A stretch of 64,000 nucleotides of DNA from Armillaria gallica (GCA_037576215.1 JBANDB010000010.1:1860001-1924000); one strand, 5' to 3'. Counted from the stretch's first letter, positions 22,127 through 33,585 are shown. Notes: generated from the sequence alone by a model not told the origin. Made by a program: numbers and translations.

Positions 22127-22616
22127 TCGCAACGTACGTCTATTCTGTTATGACCGACATCCAGTTGAGGGACTCATACCGAACCCAGGTTGCTACGAAA
22201 ATTTGTACAACTTGAAGCAGCTCTTGGAGATAGACTATTGCTGTATCTGGCACTGCGATAGAAATGCCGAAAGATATAGAGCTTGTCTGCAATTTTTACT
22301 AAGTGTAGAATACCCCAGACTCGGAGTAGGGACTCGGTTTCTGACCTCCAAAGAGATTCAACTCAGACTTGTGCACTTCCCAAGTAAACTCAGCTCTACG
22401 ACCCGACAGTGATGTACAAGCGGTTTAAGAACTCCAGATGTAACCCTCCAGTTTCACGAGACAAGGCTCACACCTGGATCGGGTAAACAATTCCTTGCAC
22501 ACATACATTAGTATCAAATCCTGTTACCTACTTTCATGGTAGCATGAATCTATCAACACCGTCTAGTCCTCGTTTGGGAAAAATCTGTCGCATCATCATC
22601 TAGGAAGATGGAAGCT

Positions 22617-24155
22617 TCACCAAAACTCGGGCAACTCTGGGCCCGAAAATGAGTACCAATAGTCCAGATACAACGGGCTCCACTCCTCGACCCGCATCTC
22701 CACATTGTCCCCAATGACAGCTCGGATACCTTCTTCCATAATGTGAGCGGAATAACTACCACTCTCAAAGGAAGTTTCGATCATCTTCAACTGTCCTGCT
22801 TTACAGCGAGAGCGGATCATATCGAGTAGGGTAAACCCCATCGTCTTGTGAAGGAGATACCCAGACTCAAAGCAGAGGACAAGATGGCGCAGATTGGGTA
22901 AAATTGAGGAAGGGGCAAGGATCTCGGAAATGCCATCCCAATCCGGACCGAGATCGAGTTTGAGTTGGGAGATCATAGAACATGCCTGTGATGAGAAGAT
23001 GTTGCTGATCAAGGCTGATGGTATGTCCGCGCACATACTCAAGCTCTCGAGACGACATCCAGATCGACGGAGGAAGGGAGCGATGCCGGACGACGACGAC
23101 GATCCCTCAGGAACTTCAACAATGGTGAGGCTTTGGAGCATCGGTGCTGTTAGGAGATCGAGAGTATCTGAATCCTCTACGTACAGTTTGCGGAGCTCTG
23201 CCATAACCACCGGCGCCGCATCGATCAGCAACGTCTCCCTGGACGGTATGTGACACGTTCTAAGCTTCGGTAGCTGGGAAAGAAGCTGTAGATCTTCTAC
23301 ACAAGCGATATATCCGGAATAATGAGTTATCCAGGACGGTAGCCTGATTTGGTCGATCCCCTGGCTTTGAAGAGTTGCTTGCCATAGCTGCGGGGCTTTC
23401 AAGCAGACGTCTGAGGAAATCTCCGCGGGAAAGCGGTAATCCTCAAAGATATCTATTTCAATTGTCTGCAGGATAGGAAAATGCGACACAGATTCCAAGT
23501 GAGGCATATGATGCACGTGGGTTCGAACACACACATTCCTCCACCGATAGGAAGATTGGACGAGTAAGGACATGATTTCGCCGTCTGCTGCGCGATTGGA
23601 GCTGTAACAGATGGCTACCAGACTAAGAGGGTGTTCGCCTGTGCGCTCGAGATATGTCTGCAATATCTTGGGAGCGTGCTCGGAGAAAGGTGACTTCACC
23701 AAAACACACCGAGCCCAGGACGCTGGCGAGGTGTGCAGAATGTCTCTCCAAAGTCCACAGACGCTACCCAAGACCCAAAGAGGCCCGGTCATGTCTAGAC
23801 TGTCATGTGTGCTCTCGTCCTCTTCTGCATGATGATCATCCTGCCCCCAAGAGTCGCAAACAGAATGGAAGATTTCAAGGAGAATATCTCGGGGAAGACG
23901 ACGGACGGGGGCGAATACCGACTTGCGAATTTCCAGGGATTTCAGGACTATATGAAGCTGCGCATTGTACCAAGACCCCAAACGTTCTAGCTTCGCAATT
24001 TCGTCGTTTATCGGGGCATGGTCAGATCCGAGCAATGGCCGTGACCCACGTAGAATCTGTGAAACGAGGGTGTCGGAATCTTTGAGAGTATGTGACTGTG
24101 GCCCGGGAGAAAGGGGATTGACGAATCCGCAATTGCTGCAGGTGAGGCACGACAT
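22617..24155 (-). CDS. F-box protein, intact copy F3
   Basis: A single-exon ORF of 512 residues. The N-terminus MSCLTCSNCGF places cysteines at 3, 6 and 9. A helical segment follows (about 44-80), then an F-box-like motif with LPRDILLEIF at 87-96, and a leucine-rich C-terminal body with irregular repeats such as LLSQLPKLRTCHI and SSILPNLRHLVLCF. Proteins of this build are common in Agaricomycetes and are presumed SCF ubiquitin-ligase adaptors in which the leucine-rich part binds substrate. The substrate is unknown. It differs from F4 by in-frame indels only (WGQDDHHAEEDE versus WWQDAKEDL), which suggests coding constraint. Divergent from H3, convergent with H2. Confidence 0.85.
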   Translation of the reverse strand: MSCLTCSNCGFVNPLSPGPQSHTLKDSDTLVSQILRGSRPLLGSDHAPINDEIAKLERLGSWYNAQLHIVLKSLEIRKSVFAPVRRLPRDILLEIFHSVCDSWGQDDHHAEEDESTHDSLDMTGPLWVLGSVCGLWRDILHTSPASWARCVLVKSPFSEHAPKILQTYLERTGEHPLSLVAICYSSNRAADGEIMSLLVQSSYRWRNVCVRTHVHHMPHLESVSHFPILQTIEIDIFEDYRFPAEISSDVCLKAPQLWQATLQSQGIDQIRLPSWITHYSGYIACVEDLQLLSQLPKLRTCHIPSRETLLIDAAPVVMAELRKLYVEDSDTLDLLTAPMLQSLTIVEVPEGSSSSSGIAPFLRRSGCRLESLSMCADIPSALISNIFSSQACSMISQLKLDLGPDWDGISEILAPSSILPNLRHLVLCFESGYLLHKTMGFTLLDMIRSRCKAGQLKMIETSFESGSYSAHIMEEGIRAVIGDNVEMRVEEWSPLYLDYWYSFSGPELPEFW

Positions 24156-24239
24156 TGAGATGTGAATCCTGGAAGATGATTTAGGAACTCGTTGGAGAAA
24201 GATGGTCTTGTATACCGACTTTTGCTACAGAACGGACGA

Positions 24240-24558
24240 GGTCAAGCTGGTAAGCCGCGTTATAGATAGTCGCGTAACTCGTACCTGCGTGTAAGAATTT
24301 GAATGAATGAACGAAAGGAACACACGTGCCACTTAAATTAAATACTCCCAGCCCGGGTCCCGGCTATCCGGCCGAGCTTCGCCACTGCGACGGATGATTC
24401 TCCTAACGTCATTGTTGGGCGGTGAACATCCTCTAATGGCAGCCACCCGTATCTTCCGTGATCTCAGCCTATGCCTATTCAGTCTCACTGATGTCTTTTC
24501 ACATCATCGCAGCAGTTCGATTCCCCAGATGGCACAATCCTTTCATTACTGCGTAATC
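24240..24558 (+). pseudogene. H-family 5' fragment H3 plus shared promoter
   Basis: The promoter block seen at the other F-box/H pairs is present (TTACGCG words near 24275; CACGTG and CCCGGGTCCCGG near 24330-24370). The first H transcript segment follows (GGCGGTGAACATCC to CATTACTGCGTAA). Homology to H ends at about 24558, where the left arm of inverted repeat IR2 starts. The whole H coding body is missing, so F3 has lost its divergent partner. Confidence 0.65.
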
Positions 24559-25303
24559 GTCTTTATGAACATCACAGAACCCTCTATCCCAGTCGTCTAA
24601 ACCCTCGCACCAATAGGCACGTCCATCAAGCATACTTTGCGCTACCCAATTTTCCATCTGCTTGCCCGTGAATAAGCTCGTCACAGACGACCTCCACGTC
24701 TCTTCAATGGTGTTGGCCAGATCGTCACGTAGTGAACTGCTTCTATTCATTTTGCACACTCTCCCGTTGCCTGCTTTTACCAATGCATATATGCTTTGGG
24801 AAGACTAAGTTCCCCGGAGGAGGATTTCCGTGCACGACGCTTACTCCATCTTTCCCGGCCGCATGGGGACACGCGCGAGTACCCGAGCCCAGGAGGAGGA
24901 GATGGTGCTCTCCAAAGTCTCGTCCCCTCTACATCCCTCGCCCCAAACCGTCAGTATAATCCAGTCCACCTTTGTAACGAATTGCCATACCGAAGTTGGT
25001 ATTCATCCCAAAAGCACGATCACAGAAGAAGAGGACTGTCCCAAATCATGGAACACCCTCGCAGGGTGCTCTCGCGCACGGACGAAAGGGGTTGTGTCAT
25101 GACCGCTACCCCTCTCGTGGGTAGCCGGAGGAATTAATGTTTCATCGTTCTTTCTCATGTTTTAATCATTCCCTCCCCTTGGCTGCGAACGGTTCTTCAC
25201 GCAGTACTAAATTGAGTTCGAATACCACACTCTCTTTCTCTAATGCGAGTTAGTAGGTCTCTCAGTTGGGAGCACAATAGTCCAAGGGACACTGTGTGCT
25301 GGG

Positions 25304-25528
25304 GAGTTGGCTAGGCAGGATGTGGATATCGATGAACTTGTCCGTCAAGTAAGGCACTCCCTTGACGGTATCACCACCCTTCCGCGAAGTCTTCGTATGA
25401 TTGTGAGGCACACGTATGGCGAGGCGATACATGTAGTGTTTTGGTTTACTGTAGCCCTCGCGGTGGTAGCGGCGGTTTTCATGAAGGAGACGCCAAAGGT
25501 ACAGGATGAAGGAGAAGGGGAAGAATGA
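25304..25528 (+). pseudogene. 3' fragment of an MFS transporter
   Basis: An open frame reads LARQDVDIDELVRQVRHSLD, then a hydrophobic helix (VFWFTVALAVVAAVFMKE) and a short acidic tail before a stop. A last transmembrane helix ending in a basic-acidic motif such as KE-P is typical of the C-terminus of fungal drug:H+ antiporters of the major facilitator superfamily. No ATG or upstream helices are present; sequence 5' of 25300 is repeat DNA. A second, more decayed copy lies in the other IR2 arm (42111-42329, minus). Confidence 0.5.
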
Positions 25529-25846
25529 ATCAAATTCAAGAGCAGGTTACAAGATTACAAGGAAACTGTTGGAATCAGCCTGGAACAAAGAATGTATAAT
25601 ACCCATATTTTCATTTGGGCATCCTTATTAGATCACCTCAAAAACCTTCGTTCCGGAAGTGAAGCACACGGAATCTTCGGTGTCTGTTGATGTAGTTTCA
25701 CCGCCGCATCTCGAAATATTCAAGGTTATTTGCAGTTCCATTTCATTATCGTTGCACAACACTCTCAACATCAAATAGTATACTTATGACCGAGAAAACG
25801 TTCTATACTCAGTGTAAGCCAGCTTCGGAAGACCTCGAACAGCAAT

Positions 25847-27744
25847 CTAGACCACTTCGCGTCTTTTCACTCCGACACGACATCCAGTTACTTTCCTCAA
25901 CTCAAAAAGCTTTCTTTCACTCCAAGCTATATCCCAAGTCAGCGAGACGCAAAAGAGAAGGCATCAGCACATACAGCTTCGTTAGGATTCTCCAACACGA
26001 AATGGAAGCGCTTCAGAATCGACGCGATGATAATTTGCAGCTCGAGCATGGCTAGATTACGCCCAATACAAGCTCTGTAATGATATGAGTATACGTATAG
26101 TAGGACCGAAATCACATACTGAGGGCCAACAGAGAACGGAGTAAACGCCTTCGCCACAGCCGCACTATCACATTCAAACCATCTCTCCGGCCTGCACTCC
26201 TCCACATCGTTCCCCCACACCGTAGGGTCTCGATGGATCGTATAGGAAGGAGAACTGACAACTGTGCCTCCAGGGATGTAGTTTCCAGATATCATGATAC
26301 CATTCTCGGTCGCTGCACGAGGAAGTCCCACACCCACTGTGCAGTGTAGTCGCAGTCCTTCGTTGATGCACGCCTGCAAATAGGTGAGTTTCTTGACTCG
26401 CTCAGCCGTAGCGACGTCCGAGTCAAGGAGTTCGTCGAGCTCTTTGTGGAGCTTGCCTTGTATGTCCGGCGCGCGCGCTAGGTAGTAGATAATGGCGCAG
26501 GAAGAGCTGAGCAAAATGTTCAGTTACGTTGCGCCGACAAAATAGACAGAGACATACATGGAAGTCGTGTCTGACCCCCCAACGAGAAGCGAAAATGATT
26601 CCGTACTGAGCTCCTCTACACCTATCGGATTGCCCTTGAATAAAACAGGTTAAAAAAACCACCAAGTCGTCGGCAAAAACGTTGGCTCACTTGTTCGTCC
26701 TTCCCAGCCAGCAGCTTGCTCAGGACATCATTCCTATCTGTAGGTACCTCCAGCCTCTTCGAAACAGCCAAGACGGCCATTCCGAGTAGGGCGCCAAAAT
26801 CCTCTTCGCCTCGCCTAAAGAACGGGATACGCTTGAGCAGCAGCCTCCACCACTCGGGAACAACTCTTAGCGTCGTTGTAGTAGAGCCCCCACTCAAAGT
26901 CTCGATGGCCGGGATTTCCTTCGTGGCATACTTCGCTCCTGCCTGACCGTAAGAGCCCATCACGGCAAGCGGATCTTCAGGCACTTGAGCTACGTCCTTG
27001 CCTGCCTTGACCATTCCAGATGGCGCTCCAAACGCCAGATCACTGATGATATCAAATGCGAGATAGTTCACCCCTACAGGACATGTCATGAAATGAGGAG
27101 GTTTAGACCGATAGAGGAAGCCCACTTACACGGGAAGCAATCCAGCCAAAGTCGCCCTTCACGACCTATCCAACCTTCACCTTCCTGGCCTGACAGGCCC
27201 TCTAGAGCCCCGTCATATAGCCTGTCCCACTGTTTTAACAGCTGACCGACCAAATGACGTACATGAGGCTCGAGCTCCAGTACACTCTTCGGCGAGAAAA
27301 TATGCGAGACGAACTTTCGTTTCCGAGTGTGGACTTGGCGATCTCGAGTTGTGAATATGTTGTCCGGAGAAGAAGAAGGCTTCAAAACATCATAGAACGA
27401 GGACTTGGGCGCCCCACTCCCGTGCCCGTAGATAATGGTCTATGCATCCGGAAGGGCCACCGATACGTGGCTAGGCGCTATGCGAACGAAGGGACCTTGA
27501 TAGATATTGATGAGATATTTGAAGAATGAGCATACTCGATACCGGACTGACCATATTTCGTATGCAAGCCGTGAACCACTTCTGAGTGATGTTCCTTGTA
27601 AGTCACATATACCAGCCATGCATCGGAGAACTTGGCGATGAGAGGCCCAGGGTATGAACGGAGGCTATGGGACTCCACAAGGTAGGAGACCAGATAAACC
27701 AGAACGATTGGTACAAAAGCAGCGGCGACGACTGTCGGAAGGTC
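25847..27744 (-). pseudogene. Cytochrome P450 pseudogene A
   Basis: It is collinear with the intact P450-C (39853-41770), and six intron positions can be recognised. Three lesions are visible. First, the first 11 codons, start codon and TATA box are absent: homology to the coding region stops at 27744 and joins sequence that in P450-C lies more than 100 bases upstream. Second, the heme-loop Arg codon is changed to Gln (GPQ instead of GPR before ACIGRNLA). Third, a 5-base tandem duplication of TTGAG in the last exon shifts the frame and gives a TGA about 15 codons early. ExxR (NEGLRLH) and the heme Cys remain. It is presumed dead. Confidence 0.9.
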
Positions 27745-29460
27745 TGTGAGAAAACATCGACCGGGTCACGTCAGCATTGGACTTACCCTCCTCTCTGTGA
27801 CAAATCGAGTGCGGAAAAAAGGACGTATGTGTCACAAATGTGTGAGAGTGGATGACGAACTGCTAAACTCATTCGAACGGCAGGTTTGTCACGTCGTATC
27901 GCGCGATGATTTTCTCAAACGGTGATAGCATTATACCGTAGGTCCGTACTGGACCTTCGATCTCGGAAACCCTGGAGCCGTTCTATTAGAAAGGGATAGC
28001 TCGAAGAGGTAAGCAAATGACAGTGAGGAGGTGTAACAGAGCAAGCCAGACAAACTGCACATAACGATGTACGCGTCGAGAACAAATATAGATAACCGAA
28101 GTCAAGAAAAGCTATTCTAGGCGTTCTCCCAGAAGATCCTTTTGTATGCCACCGGTAGCAACTTCGTGACGCCCAATCCTGCTGCCTGTATTCTCCGAAG
28201 AGATGGAGGTGTCAGGAAGAACAGAGAATTAGATCATTCTATGGTGTGGATACTCTGGTTGAAGAGTAAACGACAGGAGCAGGAGCTCGGTCTTCGCGTG
28301 CGCCCCGAGGAGGACAGTAGTGAGAAGTTGCTACCTTGTAACGGGCCCGGTGAACTAACGAGTATTAGGTCACCTTATCTTATCTTCTTACTCTATTTGG
28401 ACTTGTCGTGAGGATGGGCAATTGAGAAGAGGGAGTACGTCGCCTGGAACGGTCTTGCCTTGCAGGTTTGGTCGCATGGAAAGCAGCTTCATTTTTCAGG
28501 TTCTCGGCAACGTACTGTGGTCAGCTACCCTTTCCAGGCTCGACGTGAACTGCCATTTTAATTGTGAAAAGATGAGTGTTGGGATCATGGTGTTTGGATC
28601 CGCGGAGGGGCGCTACGAAATGAATGGGACGATCGTTGGTGTAATCTTCCTCGACGTAGCGGCAGAGCATCCAGTGTCATCGATCTGCGGTGCATGAAGT
28701 GAGGGAAGTCGGTTGCATACATTCCTTCGGGGGACAATTCGAAGGTGGCAGTCGGATCTCGTTATATTTGGCAGTAATGGCAGTGCATCTGTCGAGTATG
28801 CAAATCCTATCGTTCCCCTGAGACGCCTGGCATCGAAGGACCATGACAAGAGGCATACCGAAAGGCGTCTCCAGCATCTTTCTGGCATCCGTGGGGGAGT
28901 CTTCAGCGCAGTTTTGGATGCAAGCTTGAAATCTCGACCTAACGCAAACAGCCTGTCCTGCGTGTGCTCGAATCTGACTGGACAGTGGGTTTGAACGTTG
29001 AAATAGACATACAATCAAACGCAGCTATCCAAACGAGAAATTTGAGAAACACGAATGAATTTGAAGAAATAGAGACTGACCGTCATTCAGCGCTCTGCTC
29101 ATGGTTTTCCAGGCCCCAAGCAAAAACGTTATATGCGTCGCTAGATAACGAGATACATCCTCCAAAGGACGCGTTGTGTAACGACAAGCAGTGCCGAAGG
29201 TTGCGGCGCGAATGTTAGCTGGACAGTATGAGTGAACTGCATGTCTGTTAGGAGGGAGGGATAGGCAGACAAAGGATTACGCACGTCCGCGTCATGGTGC
29301 CTGAGAGGCCCTTTACGACCACCTTAAGCTTGTGTTCCAGGCAAAGATGCTATATGTGCCGCTAGATAACGAGAGATACATCCTCCAAAGGATGTGTTGT
29401 GTAATGACAAGTAATGTTGAAGAGCGCGCCGCCGTAGAATGTGAGCTAGACGTTGCGAGT
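27745..29460. repeat. P450-A upstream flank and dispersed repeat, no gene
   Basis: Up to 28443 this is IR2 arm sequence, including the 89-codon ORF at 28142-28411 (MYATGSNFVTPNPAACILRR at its start). That ORF recurs on the minus strand at 39093-39362 with few differences, but no family is recognised and such conservation could simply reflect recent duplication. From 28443 on the sequence matches the SYM1-containing repeat unit at 43.4-44.2 kb and 55.2-55.9 kb. Confidence 0.6.
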
Positions 29461-29463
29461 GAA

Positions 29464-29751
29464 CTACGTGCGTCTGTTAGGAGGGAAGGGATGACTGGAG
29501 TAAAGGGCTACGCACGTCACGCCGTTTTGAACCTTTCTTCTTGATGAGCTGTTGGGCGATGATGTCGTTGGTGACAAAGAGGACAAAACCGCACTGGGCG
29601 AGCATCGGCCGGAGGATGAGGAGCGCGCTGTCATTGGCTTAGTGGGTAGTTTGAGAGAGAGGAAGGAGGACAGACTTGTACGCGCGGAAGAGAGGCCATG
29701 AAGGAGAGAAGCAAGCGGAGAATAGGGCCGGTATTTCTCCGCCACCACCAC
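29464..29751 (-). pseudogene. SYM1/Mpv17-PMP22 family fragment (copy 3)
   Basis: The minus strand reads VVAEKYRPYSPLASLL upstream and LRPMLAQCGFVLFVTNDIIA across the 29560-29620 region, ending in a KKKGSKR-like segment before a GTGCGT donor near 29515. The first helix region carries stop codons relative to copy 2. Truncated as in the other four copies. Confidence 0.55.
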
Positions 29752-29759
29752 TTTGGCCC

Positions 29760-31620
29760 TGAATTTGTCTTTCGCGTCAACCGAGCCTCGTCTTGCTGCG
29801 CCTCATTGACATTCCTACTGTCGCACGCCTCATCCCTCTGCGAGCACTACATCTTCATTTAGGCATGATACGCTCCCATTGTCATCTAACAGACTCGCCC
29901 TTGGGCTTTGGGGAGTCCGCGACCAAGTTGTCGGCGCAGAGTGGATGTAAAGGTGCGACCAGCTAAGCACGAAGAATACCTTTCTCACAGTCTTCACGTC
30001 TTTCGATAGAATCATGTCAAGCTTCCTTCTCTCTCAATGGCGTCCGAACACCACGGAACCCTCTGTCTGAGAGAGGCGGTCGCGCACCACGTACATCCAG
30101 AATATGACGCGTCATTCTACTCCTCCTCGTCTCTCCACACACAACCAAATTCGTATAAAACTGGTATTACCCCCGTCATGGAATTCGTCCGCAGAAACAA
30201 ATACTCGCCTCTCCCTCTGTTTCACTGAGGAAATTCTTGTCTTTTCGGGACCCTTTTGTTAAGAGGTACCGACTAATTGAGGAGGATAGATTCTGGTTCG
30301 GTGCAGAATAGAAAGCGGACGAATCCAAGTTCCCGACGACCCAACTCCACAAACTTGGTGCTCCCCTCCTCAGACGTTAACATCATCCATCTCTACATCC
30401 ATCCAATTTGCTCGACTATTTACTATCACGAGCCATTTTTTGTTCGATTTCCCACTTGCATCCGGTGCCGCGGCTTCCGTGCTTGATATTCTTCACGCGC
30501 AGGCCCTTTATGAAAGACAACACTCACTCCAGACACCTGACCAAGCTTCCTCATTCATTCCCCTCCTACGATGTCGTCCGTGTCTCAATGATGAATGTAG
30601 AACGTGTCAGCATACAGGTCCTCAAGCTCAAGCCTAAACCTGGTGGGGCATGGTGTACCGGCTACCTCTCAAGCTCGGAGTTCGACTCTCCATCTCGCAC
30701 TGTCTCGGTACTCATTGCAAGTGTAACATTGTTTGCAAACACTCGAAAACTTTTGCCTAACGTGGTTTTATGACTTGTCCACTCAGTACAACCACTTTTT
30801 GGCCTTGAATTGCGTGGACGCGTCCTTTTCGCCAGTGTAAATACGTTTTTCTCCAGGTACGCTTCCTACGCTTTTGTATACTTGTGGCTCTGAAAAGAAC
30901 TATCCTCAAAAGTATGAACGTCCTACAGAGAAACGCCGGCCTCCTTCCATCGAACGACCACGCGGAGTAGGTGTACAGGAGAGACGCTCGCGTCTCTCCG
31001 CTCCCCATAGGCTGATTTGATGCACACAGTCTACCTGACGCGAGGCAAAGACATCAACGCCTTTCTCACAATTCCTCGGCCCATCGGTTAACTTTAAAAG
31101 ATTCGCTTTCTCAGGCCTTTCGATAAAGTCATGTCAATCTCTCTAGTTGCAACCGAACCCTGCGGTCATCTGAACCCCCACGCACGTCCATCTGCGCTTC
31201 GCACCTTACCCGTGACATCACGAAGCCCCAACAAGGGAGGCGCCTTCCAAATGCTAGGGAATAGTCAGATCCACCACCACGTCCCAGATTGTAGTGCGGC
31301 GTTATACAGGTGGTCGACCCCTGCCTCCATCCATTTCCCATCGCCACCTGCCTACACTCGGGATTTCATGTTCTCTCTACCCCGCCTGCTTCCATCGTCC
31401 TCGGCCACAGCACAAAGTTGCGTGAGACACGCGCGAACGAGAGCCCCAGGAGGAGATGGTACTCCAAAGTCCTTTCTCCTCGCCCCAAACCGTAAACATA
31501 AACAGTCCGCCTTTTCAATACCGACCTTGGTTGTCATCATCCCCAAAGCACGACGAACGACCCAAGTTGTAGAACTCCTTCCTTCCTCGTCTGGTTTTTC
31601 GCAGTGAATCCGTCGGGACT
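29760..31620. repeat. Direct-repeat block shared with 56.3-58.3 kb
   Basis: The segment repeats in the same orientation at about 56270-58300, continuing the SYM1 unit. Near 30640-30700 it carries a tRNA-like remnant: GGCATGGTGTACCGGCTAC, then CTCTCAAGCTCGG, then a TTCGACT T loop, without an anticodon stem. ORFs in the two copies are not consistently open in any one frame. No gene is supported. Confidence 0.65.
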
Positions 31621-33121
31621 GCTGGACGAGATATAATCCGATATGCATTTCAAGCAGTAGAGATGGCCTGAAGACAGAAGTATTCAATATCTGGTATCTG
31701 CAGGATGTTGCTACTGACCATAAGGTATCGAGGCGGGCTCGATGTGGCTGCAGAGACATAGGGCGCACTGGGTAGACATGGTGGTGATGAGAAAGGAAGA
31801 GTATGTTGCACGTGATTGACGTGTCGGCGGACCGGGGCGTGGTTGGGAGAAATCTGTATGTCGGCGGCGTTTATCATCGCCTCATCGCTATCCAGTATCA
31901 CTCTAACAGCGAATCACGATGCCCTGTATTGCTACACAGAATGGCGGTGGCGACAATCTCTCAAGAGGCAGCCCTCGAGATGATACCTATCCTGGGAAGC
32001 TGATATCGATATTATCAATCCTGATGCATGATGAAGCGTGAAATTACGCATGCATATACCCGGCTGACTGGCTGGAGAATGTTGTGACGCCCACCAGCCC
32101 CCAGTTTGCGATACAGATCGCTGTATGGGAAGGTTTGCATCTTAAGATATAGATATCAGATCATCACTGACATTGCAATTGCGCAGAAACACGCATGACT
32201 ATGCATACCTATCAATTGAAGCAGTGTTGGACACAAATCGCTGCCCGGACAAGTTCGACATTCATTCACGGCCAGCCCACCGTTCACACACGCTGGCTTT
32301 TTGGTACCTTTACTTCGCGTCGAAAGTTACCCTGCCTTTGGTGGCGACCTATGACTTTGGTCAGACTTTGCACCTAGTCAGTGACCGGGCACGACAATGC
32401 TGAGAACGGCGATGTGACGAATTAGCTGTGAGATTCCAATCCTGATTCTCATATACCAAAAACGCCGACTATCTTAATCCCTTATCTCGCTTTCTCTCAG
32501 TCACAACGCGTCCCTAGCTTTGGGCTCAGCTTGATCACCAGTGGTGTACCTAGCTCTGCCGTCGTAAATCCGATGGATCAACCTCAAACAGGACGAACAA
32601 TAATCGCTTGTTTTTCGAGTTGATGTTCTCCCCGTCTCGCTTTCCATCATCTTCCTTCTCCTTCTCATGCCAATGGGTCCTCAGTTATCTTGATATAACA
32701 CAGCTCTTTGAGCCAGGGCTGACTGATTACCCTCACGCAACGAATGGCTTGTATCGCCACCACTCAGTGAAGCTTGGAGACTGACGTCTCTCAGTTATAG
32801 GTCCAGTGTCTTTGTAGAATGACTTCGCTAAATACGCCTCGAGTCCGGCTCCCAAATCCCGGACTAGTAATCAGAAGCATCTAACCACATTCGGATGCGG
32901 ATAAATTGACTCATTGGCTAATGAGGACGACACAGCACAGTAATAATTCTCCACCCATCGAGCTATCTCCCCTCTACTCAGTGGTTGCTCCAGGCTTGCT
33001 TGACATACAATGGAAATCCTATTACCGTTTGAGAAGTCACCTCTGCGATACCCCCTTCACGATTACAGTGCGGTCAATGTCAAATAAATTCTCTCTGCGC
33101 GAAAACTTTCCAAGGGCTTTT
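31621..33121. other. Unassigned DNA upstream of P450-B
   Basis: No gene, RNA or repeat could be assigned. ORFs are under about 85 codons and lack motifs. The sequence does not recur elsewhere in the window, so it is probably single-copy intergenic DNA inside the IR2 spacer. Confidence 0.4.
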
Positions 33122-33402
33122 CGAAGGGTGAGCTTTAGCAATCAATTCTAGCCTTGGTCATTGGTCTGACCATTCAATTTCACGCAGTGTAACGTACATC
33201 TGCCCCCATTGGGTCCGAAGGGTGAGCTTTAGCAATCAATTCTAGCCTTGGTCATTGGTCTGACCATTCAATTTCGCGCAGTGTAACGTACATCTGCCCC
33301 CATTGGGTCCGAAGGGTGAGCTTTAGCAATCAATGCTAGCCTTGGTCATTGGCCTGACCATTTTCACGCAGTGTGACGTACATCTGCTGGGCCATTGGGT
33401 CC
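33122..33402. repeat. Three tandem copies of a 94-bp unit in the P450-B promoter
   Basis: Units begin at 33122, 33216 and 33310 (period exactly 94). The first two are almost identical; the third has small indels. Every unit contains an inverted repeat GGTCA-N6-TGACC overlapping an ATTGG (inverted CCAAT) word. The array ends 184 bp before the P450-B start codon, so it lies in the likely promoter. Confidence 0.9.
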
Positions 33403-33547
33403 GATGTATGTATCTGCAATCACACGAGAGCTTCGAGGGAGAACATTTCGATATTACTATGATGCCATCGGCATTCCGCTACTCATGATTGGCTATAACA
33501 TCAACATCTTTTCTTCGTTCATTGAGCAATTTCTGCCGTAGTACAAC

Positions 33548-33554
33548 TATAAAA
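33548..33554 (+). promoter_or_regulatory. TATA box of P450-B
   Basis: TATAAAA lies 38 bases before the ATG at 33586, downstream of the 94-bp tandem repeats. It is comparable to the TATAAAAA of P450-C at 39809. Confidence 0.6.
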
Positions 33555-33585
33555 GGCTTTCGCCTGGAATAACTTCATATACAAC

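Larger units (their letters stand above)
24558..28443. repeat. Left arm of inverted repeat IR2 (P450 arm A)
   Basis: This arm is the reverse complement of about 39063-43085. It contains, left to right, about 700 bp of dispersed repeat (ORFs broken), an MFS transporter 3' fragment, P450 pseudogene A (minus), and about 700 bp beyond its 5' end including an 89-codon ORF (28142-28411) that is nearly identical in the other arm. Arms A and C lie about 10.6 kb apart and enclose P450-B, a RING ORF and an oxidoreductase gene. They differ by substitutions, a deletion of over 100 bases at the P450 start and small indels. Confidence 0.9.

Noticed and set aside
31131..31607. 158-codon plus-strand ORF
   Set aside because: The direct-repeat partner near 58.0-58.3 kb has a different open frame arrangement, so coding constraint is not supported.
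33122..33402. CRISPR-like array
   Set aside because: The units are full 94-bp tandem copies without distinct spacers, in a fungal genome.
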